NCBI GenBank assembly: GCA_002452615.1
Contig: DKES01000007.1
Coordinates: forward strand, 1-19,264
DNA length: 19,264 bases
Origin: Patescibacteria group bacterium UBA6816
GTDB taxonomy: Bacteria > Patescibacteriota > Patescibacteriia > UBA2591 > UBA6264
Reading direction: 5' to 3'
Below are positions 6,761-13,025 of the stretch, in pieces. The translations under genes were made by a program, and so were the position numbers. How positions within the stretch are numbered: position 1 is the first letter of the stretch; each line of letters begins with the position of its first letter. Under the pieces are notes generated by a model. That model was given only the letters and a program-made list of their open reading frames with translations. It ran no database searches and was not told the DNA's origin.

Positions 6761-6800
6761 ATGCCTGCCCCGTAGTGAACGCGAAGTGTTCTACTCCCAG
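6761..6800 (-). repeat. Right terminal hairpin and inverted repeat
   Basis: Bases 6761-6795 are the reverse complement of 6313-6347 with two mismatches. Locally it can form a shorter hairpin (AGTGAACGC with GTGTTCTACT around GAA, one bulge). It lies 41 bp before the yidC ATG. Confidence 0.85.
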
Positions 6801-6841
6801 TGTTCCAATGTTTTAATATTTAAATGTTTAAATGAGTTTTT

Positions 6842-7597
6842 ATGATTGAATTTTTCAAAGTTATTTTATATGAACCTTTATTAAATCTTTTAGTTTTCTT
6901 TTACAATATTATCCCTGGCCATGATTTAGGTTTGGCTATTATTTTTTTAACTCTGTTAATTAAACTTATTTTTATTCCCTTGTCTCGTCAGTCAATTAAA
7001 GCCCAAAAATCTTTAAGAGATTTACAACCTGAACTAGAAGAAATTAAGAAAAAATATGCAGACCAAAAGGAAAAACAAGCGCGGGTAATGATGGATTTAT
7101 ATCGACAACGCAAGGTCAGTCCTTTTTCGTCTTGTTTACCAATGTTAATTCAATTACCGATTCTAATTGCTGTTTTTCAGGTTTTTCGAGTAGGGTTAAC
7201 AGAAAACAACTTGCCTATTTATTCTTTTATTTCTAATCCTGGAACCTTAAATATCATGGCTTTTGGAATTTTAGATTTATCCCAGGCTAGTCCACCCTTG
7301 GCTTTAATTACTGGTGTTTTGCAATATTTACAAATGAAAATACTTAGCCCTGTTCCTCCGCAAACAAAAAATAAAGTCAAACCAGAAGGAAATGAAAACA
7401 TGATGTCAATGATGAACAAACAAATGCGTTTTATGATGCCAGCTTTAACAGTTTTTATTGGCTTAACCCTTCCCAGTGGTTTGATTCTTTATTGGTTGGT
7501 TAGTCTTTTATTTACCATTATTGAACAAAAAGTATTTTTAAAACCAAGCGCGAAAATTAATTCAGAAATTAAAAAAAATTCATTATCGGAAAAATGA
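6842..7597 (+). CDS. yidC: Membrane protein insertase YidC (short form)
   Basis: Inserts membrane proteins alone or with SecYEG. The 251 residues correspond to the short core form without the large periplasmic P1 domain of proteobacteria. Visible: the first membrane helix (about 9-25), the hydrophobic helix 28-46 leading to the conserved groove arginine R49 in IPLSRQSIKAQ, the cytoplasmic charged hairpin (52-92), SCLPMLIQLPILIAVFQVF (97-115), a third segment (about 137-168) and FMMPALTVFIGLTLPSGLILYW (197-218). No lipobox is seen at the N-terminus. It stops in TGA and overlaps the next start by 4 nt (ATGA), indicating translational coupling. It is separated from yidD by the repeat insert, so it may need its own promoter; I could not identify a clear one. 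Confidence 0.95.
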   Translation: MIEFFKVILYEPLLNLLVFFYNIIPGHDLGLAIIFLTLLIKLIFIPLSRQSIKAQKSLRDLQPELEEIKKKYADQKEKQARVMMDLYRQRKVSPFSSCLPMLIQLPILIAVFQVFRVGLTENNLPIYSFISNPGTLNIMAFGILDLSQASPPLALITGVLQYLQMKILSPVPPQTKNKVKPEGNENMMSMMNKQMRFMMPALTVFIGLTLPSGLILYWLVSLLFTIIEQKVFLKPSAKINSEIKKNSLSEK

Positions 7598-7854
7598 ATT
7601 TAAAAAATATAATAAATTTGCCTGTTTACACAGAAAGTAGAGAATATTTAGGACCTTTAATTGACCTAGATATTGATTTGAATACAGGAAGAATTGAAAA
7701 ATATTTTGTTAAGAATAAGAATTTTTTAAAAAATTTATTCCAGGGTTGTTTAATTATTATGCCAAGCCAAATAGTGGCTATTTCAGAAAAAAAGATTATT
7801 GTTAAAAATAATATAAATAAAGCGGAGAATTTAGCCTCTAGTTCAGTTAAATAA
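7594..7854 (+). CDS. Small PRC-barrel-like protein
   Basis: An 86-residue protein whose start ATG overlaps the yidC stop. The first 70 residues have the pattern of a PRC-barrel: LPVYTESREYLGPLIDLDID (9-28), a phase of strands with TGRIEKYFVK (31-40), then IMPSQIVAISEKKIIVKN (55-72). The tail is polar. PRC-barrels often act as RNA- or protein-binding modules (as in RimM), but no role can be assigned here. Its place between yidC and two membrane-protein genes suggests that it works at the membrane. The family call is from pattern only. Confidence 0.6.
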   Translation: MNLKNIINLPVYTESREYLGPLIDLDIDLNTGRIEKYFVKNKNFLKNLFQGCLIIMPSQIVAISEKKIIVKNNINKAENLASSSVK

Positions 7855-7867
7855 TTTTTAAACATAT

Positions 7868-8224
7868 ATGTCTCTTTTAATAAACACTTTAAAATATACT
7901 CTAGGAGAGGCGTTTTTAAGTGTTTTTTATTTCCCCTTTTGGTGGTATACAGTTGGTTTAAAAAAAAGACTTTTAGGTTTTGGCCAAGGAATTAAAAAAC
8001 TTTTTCACCAATTAGCGCTTAAATTAATGATCACTCATATTTTTAAGCCGATGTTTGGGGAATCTTCTTGGCAAGGAAGAATTATTAGTTTTTTTATGCG
8101 CCTAGTTCTTTTGATTTGGCGCCTTTTTTTATTTTTTATTGGAATTTTATTTAGATTTTGCGGGTTAATTCTTTGGATTATTCTGCCTGTTTTAAGTTTG
8201 TGGCAGATTATTAAATTAATTTAA
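7868..8224 (+). CDS. Small membrane protein of unknown function
   Basis: 118 residues, unrecognised. An aromatic hydrophobic stretch, AFLSVFYFPFWWYTVGL (15-31), is followed by a basic amphipathic region KKRLLGFGQGIKKLFHQLALK (32-52) and then a long hydrophobic C-terminal half (72-118), probably two tightly spaced membrane helices or a hairpin. It starts 13 nt after the PRC-like gene, and its stop is 1 nt before the Clp-like gene, so it is probably co-translated with the latter and could be a membrane subunit for it. Confidence 0.7.
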   Translation: MSLLINTLKYTLGEAFLSVFYFPFWWYTVGLKKRLLGFGQGIKKLFHQLALKLMITHIFKPMFGESSWQGRIISFFMRLVLLIWRLFLFFIGILFRFCGLILWIILPVLSLWQIIKLI

Positions 8225-8225
8225 A

Positions 8226-10970
8226 ATGAAATTTATTATTTGTCCTGTTTGTCAGGGAAAAGGACAATTACAAGAAAAAAAATGTTCCCAGTGTCATAAC
8301 CGAGAGGTTTATGGTTGGTTTGGGGGTTATCTTTTGTTCTTAGATAAAATTTTTTCTGCCGGAGAGATTATGGGTTATTATTTAAAAATATTTTTTAAAA
8401 TATTATTGAGAATTCTTTTTATTCTTTTGGGAATTTGGGGTTTTCTTTGTTTATTAAAAATAATTTTGATTATTTTTAATTTGTCTAATCTTGAATGGCT
8501 GGATAATCTTCTTAATTTTTTTCCTTTTTTGAATTATCCTTTATCAGACTTACGTTTAATTTTTTGGGTTTCAGTGTTGGGAGATTGTTTTATTTTTTAT
8601 ACCATAGAAAAAGAACGGGATGAAAAAATAAAAATTAGACCCCGCGTGAGCCGAGTAAGTAAAGAAGTTATTGAACAATGGGACCAAGCTCATAAATTAG
8701 CCAGAAAATATAAGATTGATGTTGGGGACTCTTTTTCTTCTAAAACAGTAAAAATTATTCAAGGAGCTAGGAAATTGGCAGAGAAATTTTCCCAGGCCCA
8801 AATAAAGCCAATTCATTTATTTGCCAGTTGTTTAAAAGACAATGATGTTGCTTTAGTAATAAATCGCTTAGGGATTGACCACGCTGCATTAAAAGAGCGC
8901 TTAGCGAGGGTTTTTTCTAGAATTCCTCGAACTACAAAAAATAAATCCATCACTTATAGTTTAGAAGCACAAAAAGTTCTTTTAAGGGCTTATGAAATTG
9001 CTGGAAAAGATAATCATATATCTTTGTCTCCTTTAGAGGTTTTACAAGCTTTAACAGAGTTTGAAGGAGCAGTTAAAGAAATTTTTTATGATTTAGAAAT
9101 AAAAGCAGCTGATATTAGAAATGTTTGTCTTTGGATTAAAATTTATGAAGAATTAAGACAAAAACAACAATATTTTTCCGGACAAGCCAAATTTAAACCC
9201 AAAGGTCCAATTAACCGCGCTTATACTGCGATTGCCACTCCTTATTTAGATACTTATAGCGAGGATTTAACCCAAACAGCTCGGAGTGGTTATTTGGATA
9301 TTTGTTTGGACCGAGAAAAAGAAAGAGATGATATCTATCATATTTTAGAAGGAGGGCAAGGAGTTATTTTAGTGGGGGAACCAGGCACAGGAAAAACAAC
9401 CATTATTAATGGTTTGGCCAGAAAAATGGTCACCGAAGACGTTCCTTTGGTTTTTAAAGATAAACGTTTAGTTAGTTTAAATTTACCTAGTTTAATTGCC
9501 GGGGCTTCTCAATCTGGCGAAGTAGAAAAAAGACTTCAAATTATTCTTAGCGAAATTTCTCGTTCCGGGAACATTATTCTTTTTATTAGAAATATTCATA
9601 ATATGATTGGAGTGCGCACAACGGCGGGAGAATTAGATATTTCAGAAATTTTAGCCAGTGTTTTAAGACAAAGAAATTTTCTTGTTTTAGCCACTTCCAC
9701 TCCCAGGGAATATCGGCGTTTAATTGAGGGACAAGCTTTAGCCGAGGTTTTTTCTCAAGTAAAAATTTTAGAACCAGACAAAAATGTTACTATTCAAATT
9801 TTAGAATCAAAAGCAGCCTTAATTGAGTCAAAAGAACAAGTTTATTTTTCTTACGGAGCTTTAAATCAAGCCGTAGAATTGTCTCAACGTTATTTAACTG
9901 ACCAATTTTTACCAGCTAAAGCCATTAAATTAATTCAAGAAGTGGCGATTAGAGTGCGAAATACCAAGGGCAAAAAAAGTATTATTCAGGCCAAAGATGT
10001 GGCTCAATTAGTGGCAGAAAAGACTAATATTCCTGTAACTAAAATTACAGAAAAAGAATCAGAAAAATTAATGAATTTAGAAGAACAAATTCATCAGCGT
10101 TTGATTGACCAAAACGAAGCAGTAAAAATGGTTTCCGCGGCCTTAAGAAGAGCGAGAACAGAATTGCGGAGCGAACAAAGGCCAATTGTTAATCTTCTTT
10201 TTCTTGGTCCAACTGGAGTTGGTAAAACAGAGCTAGCTAAAACAGTGACTGAAGTTTATTTTGGCGATGAGAAAAGAATGATTAGGTTAGATATGAGTGA
10301 ATATCAAGAAAAGACCAGTATTAATCGTTTAATTGGGTTTTCTGGGGATAATCAGGGAGGTCAATTAACTGAAGCAGTTAGGAGCAATCCTTCCTCAGTT
10401 CTTTTATTAGATGAGATTGAAAAAGCTCACCCTGACATTTTAAATGTATTTTTACAAGTGATGGATGACGGTCGATTAACAGATGCTACTGGCCGGACTG
10501 TTGATTTTACTAATTTAATTATTATTAGTACTTCAAACGCAGGGACAGGTTTTATTCAAGAAGAAATAAAGAAAAAAACTTCAGTGGAAAAAATTACTGA
10601 AGTTTTGGTTCAAGAAAAATTAAAACCCTATTTTCGTCCAGAGTTTTTAAATCGATTTGACGGAGTTATTGTTTTTAAGCCTTTAAGTAAAGAAGACCTT
10701 AAAAAAATTACTAAATTACTCTTAAAAAAATTAACCCGCCAAATAGAGGAAAAGGGAATTAATTTTAAAGCCACTGAAGAAGCGATTGAGGAAATAGTAA
10801 TTGCCGGATATGACCCTGCTTTTGGCGCCCGACCCTTAAGAAGGGTTTTACAAAATCAAGTTAGTGATTCTTTGGCTAAATTATTATTAACTAAAAAAAT
10901 TACGCGCCGAGATACAGTGATTTTAGACAAAGGAGGAGAACTAAAGATTATTAAGGCGGAGAAATTTTAA
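8226..10970 (+). CDS. Membrane-anchored ClpC/ClpA-like AAA+ protein with N-terminal zinc ribbon and degenerate first ATPase domain
   Basis: 914 residues. Order: zinc ribbon CPVCQGKGQ...CSQC (6-23); two or three membrane segments (about 52-88 and 110-126); Clp N-domain repeats (about 168-300); AAA D1 (about 360-600); AAA D2 (about 610-910). D1 keeps Walker A GEPGTGKT (384-391) but its Walker B is ILFIRNIH (451-458) where ILFIDEIH is expected. The usual KYRG pore loop reads SQSG (428-431) and the ERRF arginine finger is lost (EVFS, 507-510). D2 is catalytically complete: GPTGVGKT (661-668), LLLDEIEKAH (726-735), RPEFLNR (804-810), GARPLRR (867-873). However, the GYVG pore loop is replaced by a shorter LIGFSGDNQGGQL (702-714), and no LGF/IGF-type ClpP-docking loop is evident. 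The coiled-coil M domain is absent, as in ClpA. Last gene of the yidC operon. Confidence 0.9.
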   Translation: MKFIICPVCQGKGQLQEKKCSQCHNREVYGWFGGYLLFLDKIFSAGEIMGYYLKIFFKILLRILFILLGIWGFLCLLKIILIIFNLSNLEWLDNLLNFFPFLNYPLSDLRLIFWVSVLGDCFIFYTIEKERDEKIKIRPRVSRVSKEVIEQWDQAHKLARKYKIDVGDSFSSKTVKIIQGARKLAEKFSQAQIKPIHLFASCLKDNDVALVINRLGIDHAALKERLARVFSRIPRTTKNKSITYSLEAQKVLLRAYEIAGKDNHISLSPLEVLQALTEFEGAVKEIFYDLEIKAADIRNVCLWIKIYEELRQKQQYFSGQAKFKPKGPINRAYTAIATPYLDTYSEDLTQTARSGYLDICLDREKERDDIYHILEGGQGVILVGEPGTGKTTIINGLARKMVTEDVPLVFKDKRLVSLNLPSLIAGASQSGEVEKRLQIILSEISRSGNIILFIRNIHNMIGVRTTAGELDISEILASVLRQRNFLVLATSTPREYRRLIEGQALAEVFSQVKILEPDKNVTIQILESKAALIESKEQVYFSYGALNQAVELSQRYLTDQFLPAKAIKLIQEVAIRVRNTKGKKSIIQAKDVAQLVAEKTNIPVTKITEKESEKLMNLEEQIHQRLIDQNEAVKMVSAALRRARTELRSEQRPIVNLLFLGPTGVGKTELAKTVTEVYFGDEKRMIRLDMSEYQEKTSINRLIGFSGDNQGGQLTEAVRSNPSSVLLLDEIEKAHPDILNVFLQVMDDGRLTDATGRTVDFTNLIIISTSNAGTGFIQEEIKKKTSVEKITEVLVQEKLKPYFRPEFLNRFDGVIVFKPLSKEDLKKITKLLLKKLTRQIEEKGINFKATEEAIEEIVIAGYDPAFGARPLRRVLQNQVSDSLAKLLLTKKITRRDTVILDKGGELKIIKAEKF

Positions 10971-10976
10971 AAAGAC

Positions 10977-11004
10977 TTGCGAATATTTTTTATTCTGTTA
11001 AAAT
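10977..11004 (+). promoter_or_regulatory. rplU promoter
   Basis: -35 TTGCGA (10977-10982), 16-bp spacer, -10 TAAAAT (10999-11004) with an extended -10 TG (10996-10997), 20 nt before the rplU ATG. The extended -10 TGTTAAAAT is identical to that at 680-688 upstream of tRNA-Glu. Confidence 0.6.
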
Positions 11005-11023
11005 ATTAAGGTAATAAAAAAAT

Positions 11024-11398
11024 ATGAGTTTAAAAGCAGTTATTAAAACCGGAGGAAAACAATACTTAATTAAAGAGGGTGATATTTTAGAAATAGAAAA
11101 AATTGAAGCCCCTTTAAAAAAGAAAATATCTTTTAAAGATGTTCTTTTGGTTTTTGATAAAGACGAAAAATTATTAGAAGTTGGCCAACCCCGGGTTAAG
11201 GCAGTGGTGGAAGCAGAAGTATTAGAACAAAAAAAAGCCCCTAAAGTTCAGGTTATAAAATATAAGGCCAAAACTCGTTATCATCGTTCACGTGGTCATC
11301 GCCAATTAAAAACAAAAATAAAAATTAATAAAATTAAATTAGAAAAAAAAGCGCCCCTTAAACCTAAAAAGGAAAAAGAGACTAAAAATAAAAAATAA
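11024..11398 (+). CDS. rplU: 50S ribosomal protein L21
   Basis: 124 residues; L21 is usually about 100-105, and the excess is a Lys-rich C-terminal tail (about 105-124). Visible: AVIKTGGKQYLIKEGD (5-20) at the N-terminus and the basic RNA-binding segment KYKAKTRYHRSRGHRQLKTK, which corresponds to the YKRRK-x-YRR-x-GHRQ motif. Its usual partner rpmA (L27) does not follow; instead the TAA stop abuts the stop of convergent ruvA. Confidence 0.95.
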   Translation: MSLKAVIKTGGKQYLIKEGDILEIEKIEAPLKKKISFKDVLLVFDKDEKLLEVGQPRVKAVVEAEVLEQKKAPKVQVIKYKAKTRYHRSRGHRQLKTKIKINKIKLEKKAPLKPKKEKETKNKK

Positions 11399-11974
11399 TT
11401 ATTTTTTAGAAAGATATTTTAATGCCTGGGTAATTCTTTTTTCTGCCCCCTTAATTTCTGGGGGAATTTTTTTTAAAGCTTCCCGGGCGTAAAAGAGAGA
11501 ATAACCCATATTCACAAGAGCGTCAATGACCAGAGAATCGTCCGAATCTTTTTCTAAGAGCGTTTCTTGACCGGTTTTTATAATTTTTTCTTTAAGTTCT
11601 AAAATTATTCTTTGAGCGGTTTTTTTTCCAATTCCAGAAACTTTGGTTAAAAGATAATCCTTTTCATTAATAATGGCTTTTTCTAAGTCAGAAATATTTA
11701 CCAAAGAAAGAATATTCATGGCTGAGCGGGCGCCAATACCGGAAATAGAATGAAGGTGTTTAAAGTATTTTAATTCTTGTTGACTAACAAAACCATATAA
11801 TTCCAAGGCATTTTCTCTTACCTCTAAATAGGTATATATTTCCAAAGTTTGGCCAATTTTAATTTTTTGCAAATAAAAATCAGTTACAAAAATCTGGTAA
11901 GATAAATGATCGGTTTTAACCACAATAAAATCAGAACCCTTTTCTTTAATTTTTCCCTCTAAAGAATAAATCAT
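11399..11974 (-). CDS. ruvA: Holliday junction branch migration complex subunit RuvA
   Basis: Binds four-way junctions and recruits the RuvB motor for branch migration. Starting at the ATG at 11974 gives 191 residues beginning MIYSLEGKIKEKG, the normal RuvA start; an in-frame TTG four codons upstream (11986) is open but less likely. Visible: an OB-fold N-domain (1-62) ending in ALELYGF, two helix-hairpin-helix motifs HSISGIGARSAMNIL (75-89) and KVSGIGKKTAQRII (111-124), and a C-terminal RuvB-binding domain (about 143-188) with ALVNMGYS. No ruvB or ruvC lies nearby. Its stop abuts that of rplU. Confidence 0.94.
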   Translation of the reverse strand: MIYSLEGKIKEKGSDFIVVKTDHLSYQIFVTDFYLQKIKIGQTLEIYTYLEVRENALELYGFVSQQELKYFKHLHSISGIGARSAMNILSLVNISDLEKAIINEKDYLLTKVSGIGKKTAQRIILELKEKIIKTGQETLLEKDSDDSLVIDALVNMGYSLFYAREALKKIPPEIKGAEKRITQALKYLSKK

Positions 11975-11979
11975 TAAGC

Positions 11980-12008
11980 TTGACAAAATTATTATTTTTT
12001 GATATTAT
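11980..12008 (+). promoter_or_regulatory. Plus-strand promoter candidate P1 upstream of the 12088 gene
   Basis: TTGACA (11980-11985), 17-bp spacer, TATTAT (12003-12008). It begins a few bases before the ruvA ATG on the opposite strand, so it would initiate inside the divergent control region. Confidence 0.5.
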
Positions 12009-12013
12009 TTAAC

Positions 12014-12022
12014 ATTATAACA
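12014..12022 (-). promoter_or_regulatory. ruvA extended -10 promoter element
   Basis: Read on the minus strand: TGTTATAAT, an extended TG plus perfect TATAAT (12019-12014), about 40 nt before the ruvA ATG. No good -35 lies at the right distance (CTTTTA at 12042-12037), so this would rely on the extended -10. Confidence 0.55.
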
Positions 12023-12025
12023 CAC

Positions 12026-12053
12026 TTGACAAAAAATAAAAGTTATCTATTCT
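12026..12053 (+). promoter_or_regulatory. Plus-strand promoter candidate P2 upstream of the 12088 gene
   Basis: TTGACA (12026-12031), 16-bp spacer, TATTCT (12048-12053, 4 of 6). It is followed at 12068-12075 by AGGGAGGT, a strong Shine-Dalgarno but 12 nt from the ATG at 12088. Confidence 0.45.
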
Positions 12054-12087
12054 AATAATTAGAAAACAGGGAGGTTAATAAAAAGTT

Positions 12088-12405
12088 ATGTCATTTGAAA
12101 AACTATTTCAATTAGGAGCGGAAAAAGAAGAGGATTTAAAAACAGAAGACAGATTGGCTGAAAAAGCATTAGCAGAAGCCCTGGAATTTACTCGGAAAAA
12201 GATTGATGAAAAAAAGATTAATCCAGAGATTAAAGAGTTTTTTGATGAAAAAGATTTAGAAAATAAGAAAAAATTATCAGCCCATCCTGATTCTAGAACC
12301 AAAAGAGTTTTTGAACATAGTGCCGCTTTAATGCATGAAGTTTTAAAGCAATCTAGTATTATTACGGAAAAAAAACCGCGGTATTTTCATCCCAAAAAAA
12401 TATAG
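12088..12405 (+). CDS. Small charged protein of unknown function
   Basis: 105 residues, unrecognised. Strongly charged and mostly helical in appearance: an acidic/basic mixed N-terminal half EKLFQLGAEKEEDLKTEDR (4-22), then KALAEALEFTRKKIDEKK, and a basic tail ending KKPRYFHPKKI. No membrane segment or signal peptide. It is the only gene here with a textbook Shine-Dalgarno (AGGGAGGT at 12068-12075), though at long spacing, and has two candidate promoters, so it is likely a real expressed gene. A 193-residue-equivalent open frame on the other strand inside it is a shadow. No function can be given. Confidence 0.65.
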   Translation: MSFEKLFQLGAEKEEDLKTEDRLAEKALAEALEFTRKKIDEKKINPEIKEFFDEKDLENKKKLSAHPDSRTKRVFEHSAALMHEVLKQSSIITEKKPRYFHPKKI

Positions 12406-12477
12406 ATAAGCTGTATTTATTACTAGTGGTTTTATTTTTTAAAAAATCAAAATCAATTAAGGAACAATGATTCTAAA

Positions 12478-12750
12478 ATGTCAGAAGTATTAGACAAAAT
12501 AAAAGAAGTAATTACTTCTTCTAATCTTTCTCCAGACGATCAAAATGATTTGCTTATTTTTTTGCCTATTTTACCCAAGGAAGCCTTACAAGACCTTTTA
12601 GCCCTTTTTAAGGGAAACCCTAAGTTAATTAAAAGTTTTAATGAAGATTTTAAGGCGCGATTAGATATTTTAATTGATGGAAAAAATAAATGGGATAAAT
12701 TAATTGCCCAAGAAGAAGAAATTTTAAATGAAGAAGATTCTTTTAATTAA
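12478..12750 (+). CDS. Small helical acidic protein of unknown function
   Basis: 90 residues, unrecognised. It alternates helical, leucine-rich segments (NDLLIFLPILPKEALQDLLALF, about 23-44, quoted in part) with an acidic C-terminus (EEEILNEEDSFN). It is soluble by composition. An AAGGA (12459-12463) lies 14 nt upstream of the ATG. It ends 8 nt before rpsT, so it is probably co-transcribed with S20. Confidence 0.65.
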   Translation: MSEVLDKIKEVITSSNLSPDDQNDLLIFLPILPKEALQDLLALFKGNPKLIKSFNEDFKARLDILIDGKNKWDKLIAQEEEILNEEDSFN

Positions 12751-12758
12751 TTAAATTT

Positions 12759-13025
12759 ATGCCGATAAAAAAATCTGCTCTTAAAGCCCTTAAGCAATCA
12801 AAGAAACGGGCGGAAAGAAACAAACAACATAAAGCAAATATTAGTTGGCTAAAACGCCAATTTTTAAAGGCAGTTGATAATAAAAATAAAAAAGATCTAG
12901 AAAAGATCTATTTAAAAATTCAAAAAGCCTTAGATAAAGCCTTACAAAAAGGAGTTTTAAAAAAGAATACTGTGGCGCGAACCAAGTCTCGCTTAATGAA
13001 AAAAATTAATACTCTAGATAAATAA
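12759..13025 (+). CDS. rpsT: 30S ribosomal protein S20
   Basis: 88 residues, very basic, the standard length for S20. Visible: MPIKKSALKALKQSKKRAER (1-20), KHKANISWLKRQF-like helix 2 and the terminal GVLKKNTVARTKSRLMKKI, matching the S20 consensus G-x-hydrophobic-H/K-x-N-x-A-x-R-x-KSRL. It binds 16S rRNA directly as a primary assembly protein. It lies 8 nt after the unknown small gene, and its TAA abuts the stop of convergent holA. Confidence 0.96.
   Translation: MPIKKSALKALKQSKKRAERNKQHKANISWLKRQFLKAVDNKNKKDLEKIYLKIQKALDKALQKGVLKKNTVARTKSRLMKKINTLDK

Larger units (their letters stand above)
6290..6800. mobile_element. Repeat-built, G+C-rich non-coding insert between yidD and yidC (REP/BIME- or MITE-like)
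   Basis: The only stretch above 300 bases without a gene. It is far richer in G+C than its surroundings (38 of 60 bases in 6441-6500 by my count). Order: 8-nt tandem units, left hairpin/terminal repeat, more 8-nt units, 61-bp unit A1, hairpin B1, a 20-bp tandem, B2, A2, B3, B4, B5, an A/T-rich stretch, then the right hairpin/terminal repeat in inverted orientation. There is no plausible coding sequence and no transposase. GTAG/CTAC tetranucleotides lie at the stem feet of the B hairpins and occur in the outer stems of the end hairpins; in E. coli, GTAG at the foot of REP hairpins is recognised by the RAYT transposase. A non-autonomous element mobilised in trans is the best inference; a structured RNA is an alternative. 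Confidence 0.6.

Noticed and set aside
7219..7419. Minus-strand open frame inside yidC
   Set aside because: Fully covered by the well-supported yidC frame; no start signal or family features.
7626..7865. Minus-strand open frame over the PRC-like gene
   Set aside because: Antisense shadow in A/T-rich DNA; the plus frame fits the operon with an ATGA overlap.
11975..11986. TTG start for ruvA four codons upstream
   Set aside because: The family N-terminus begins at the ATG at 11974 (MIYSLEG).
12108..12302. Minus-strand open frame inside the 12088 gene
   Set aside because: Ser/Phe-rich complement of Lys/Glu-rich codons, as expected of a shadow.
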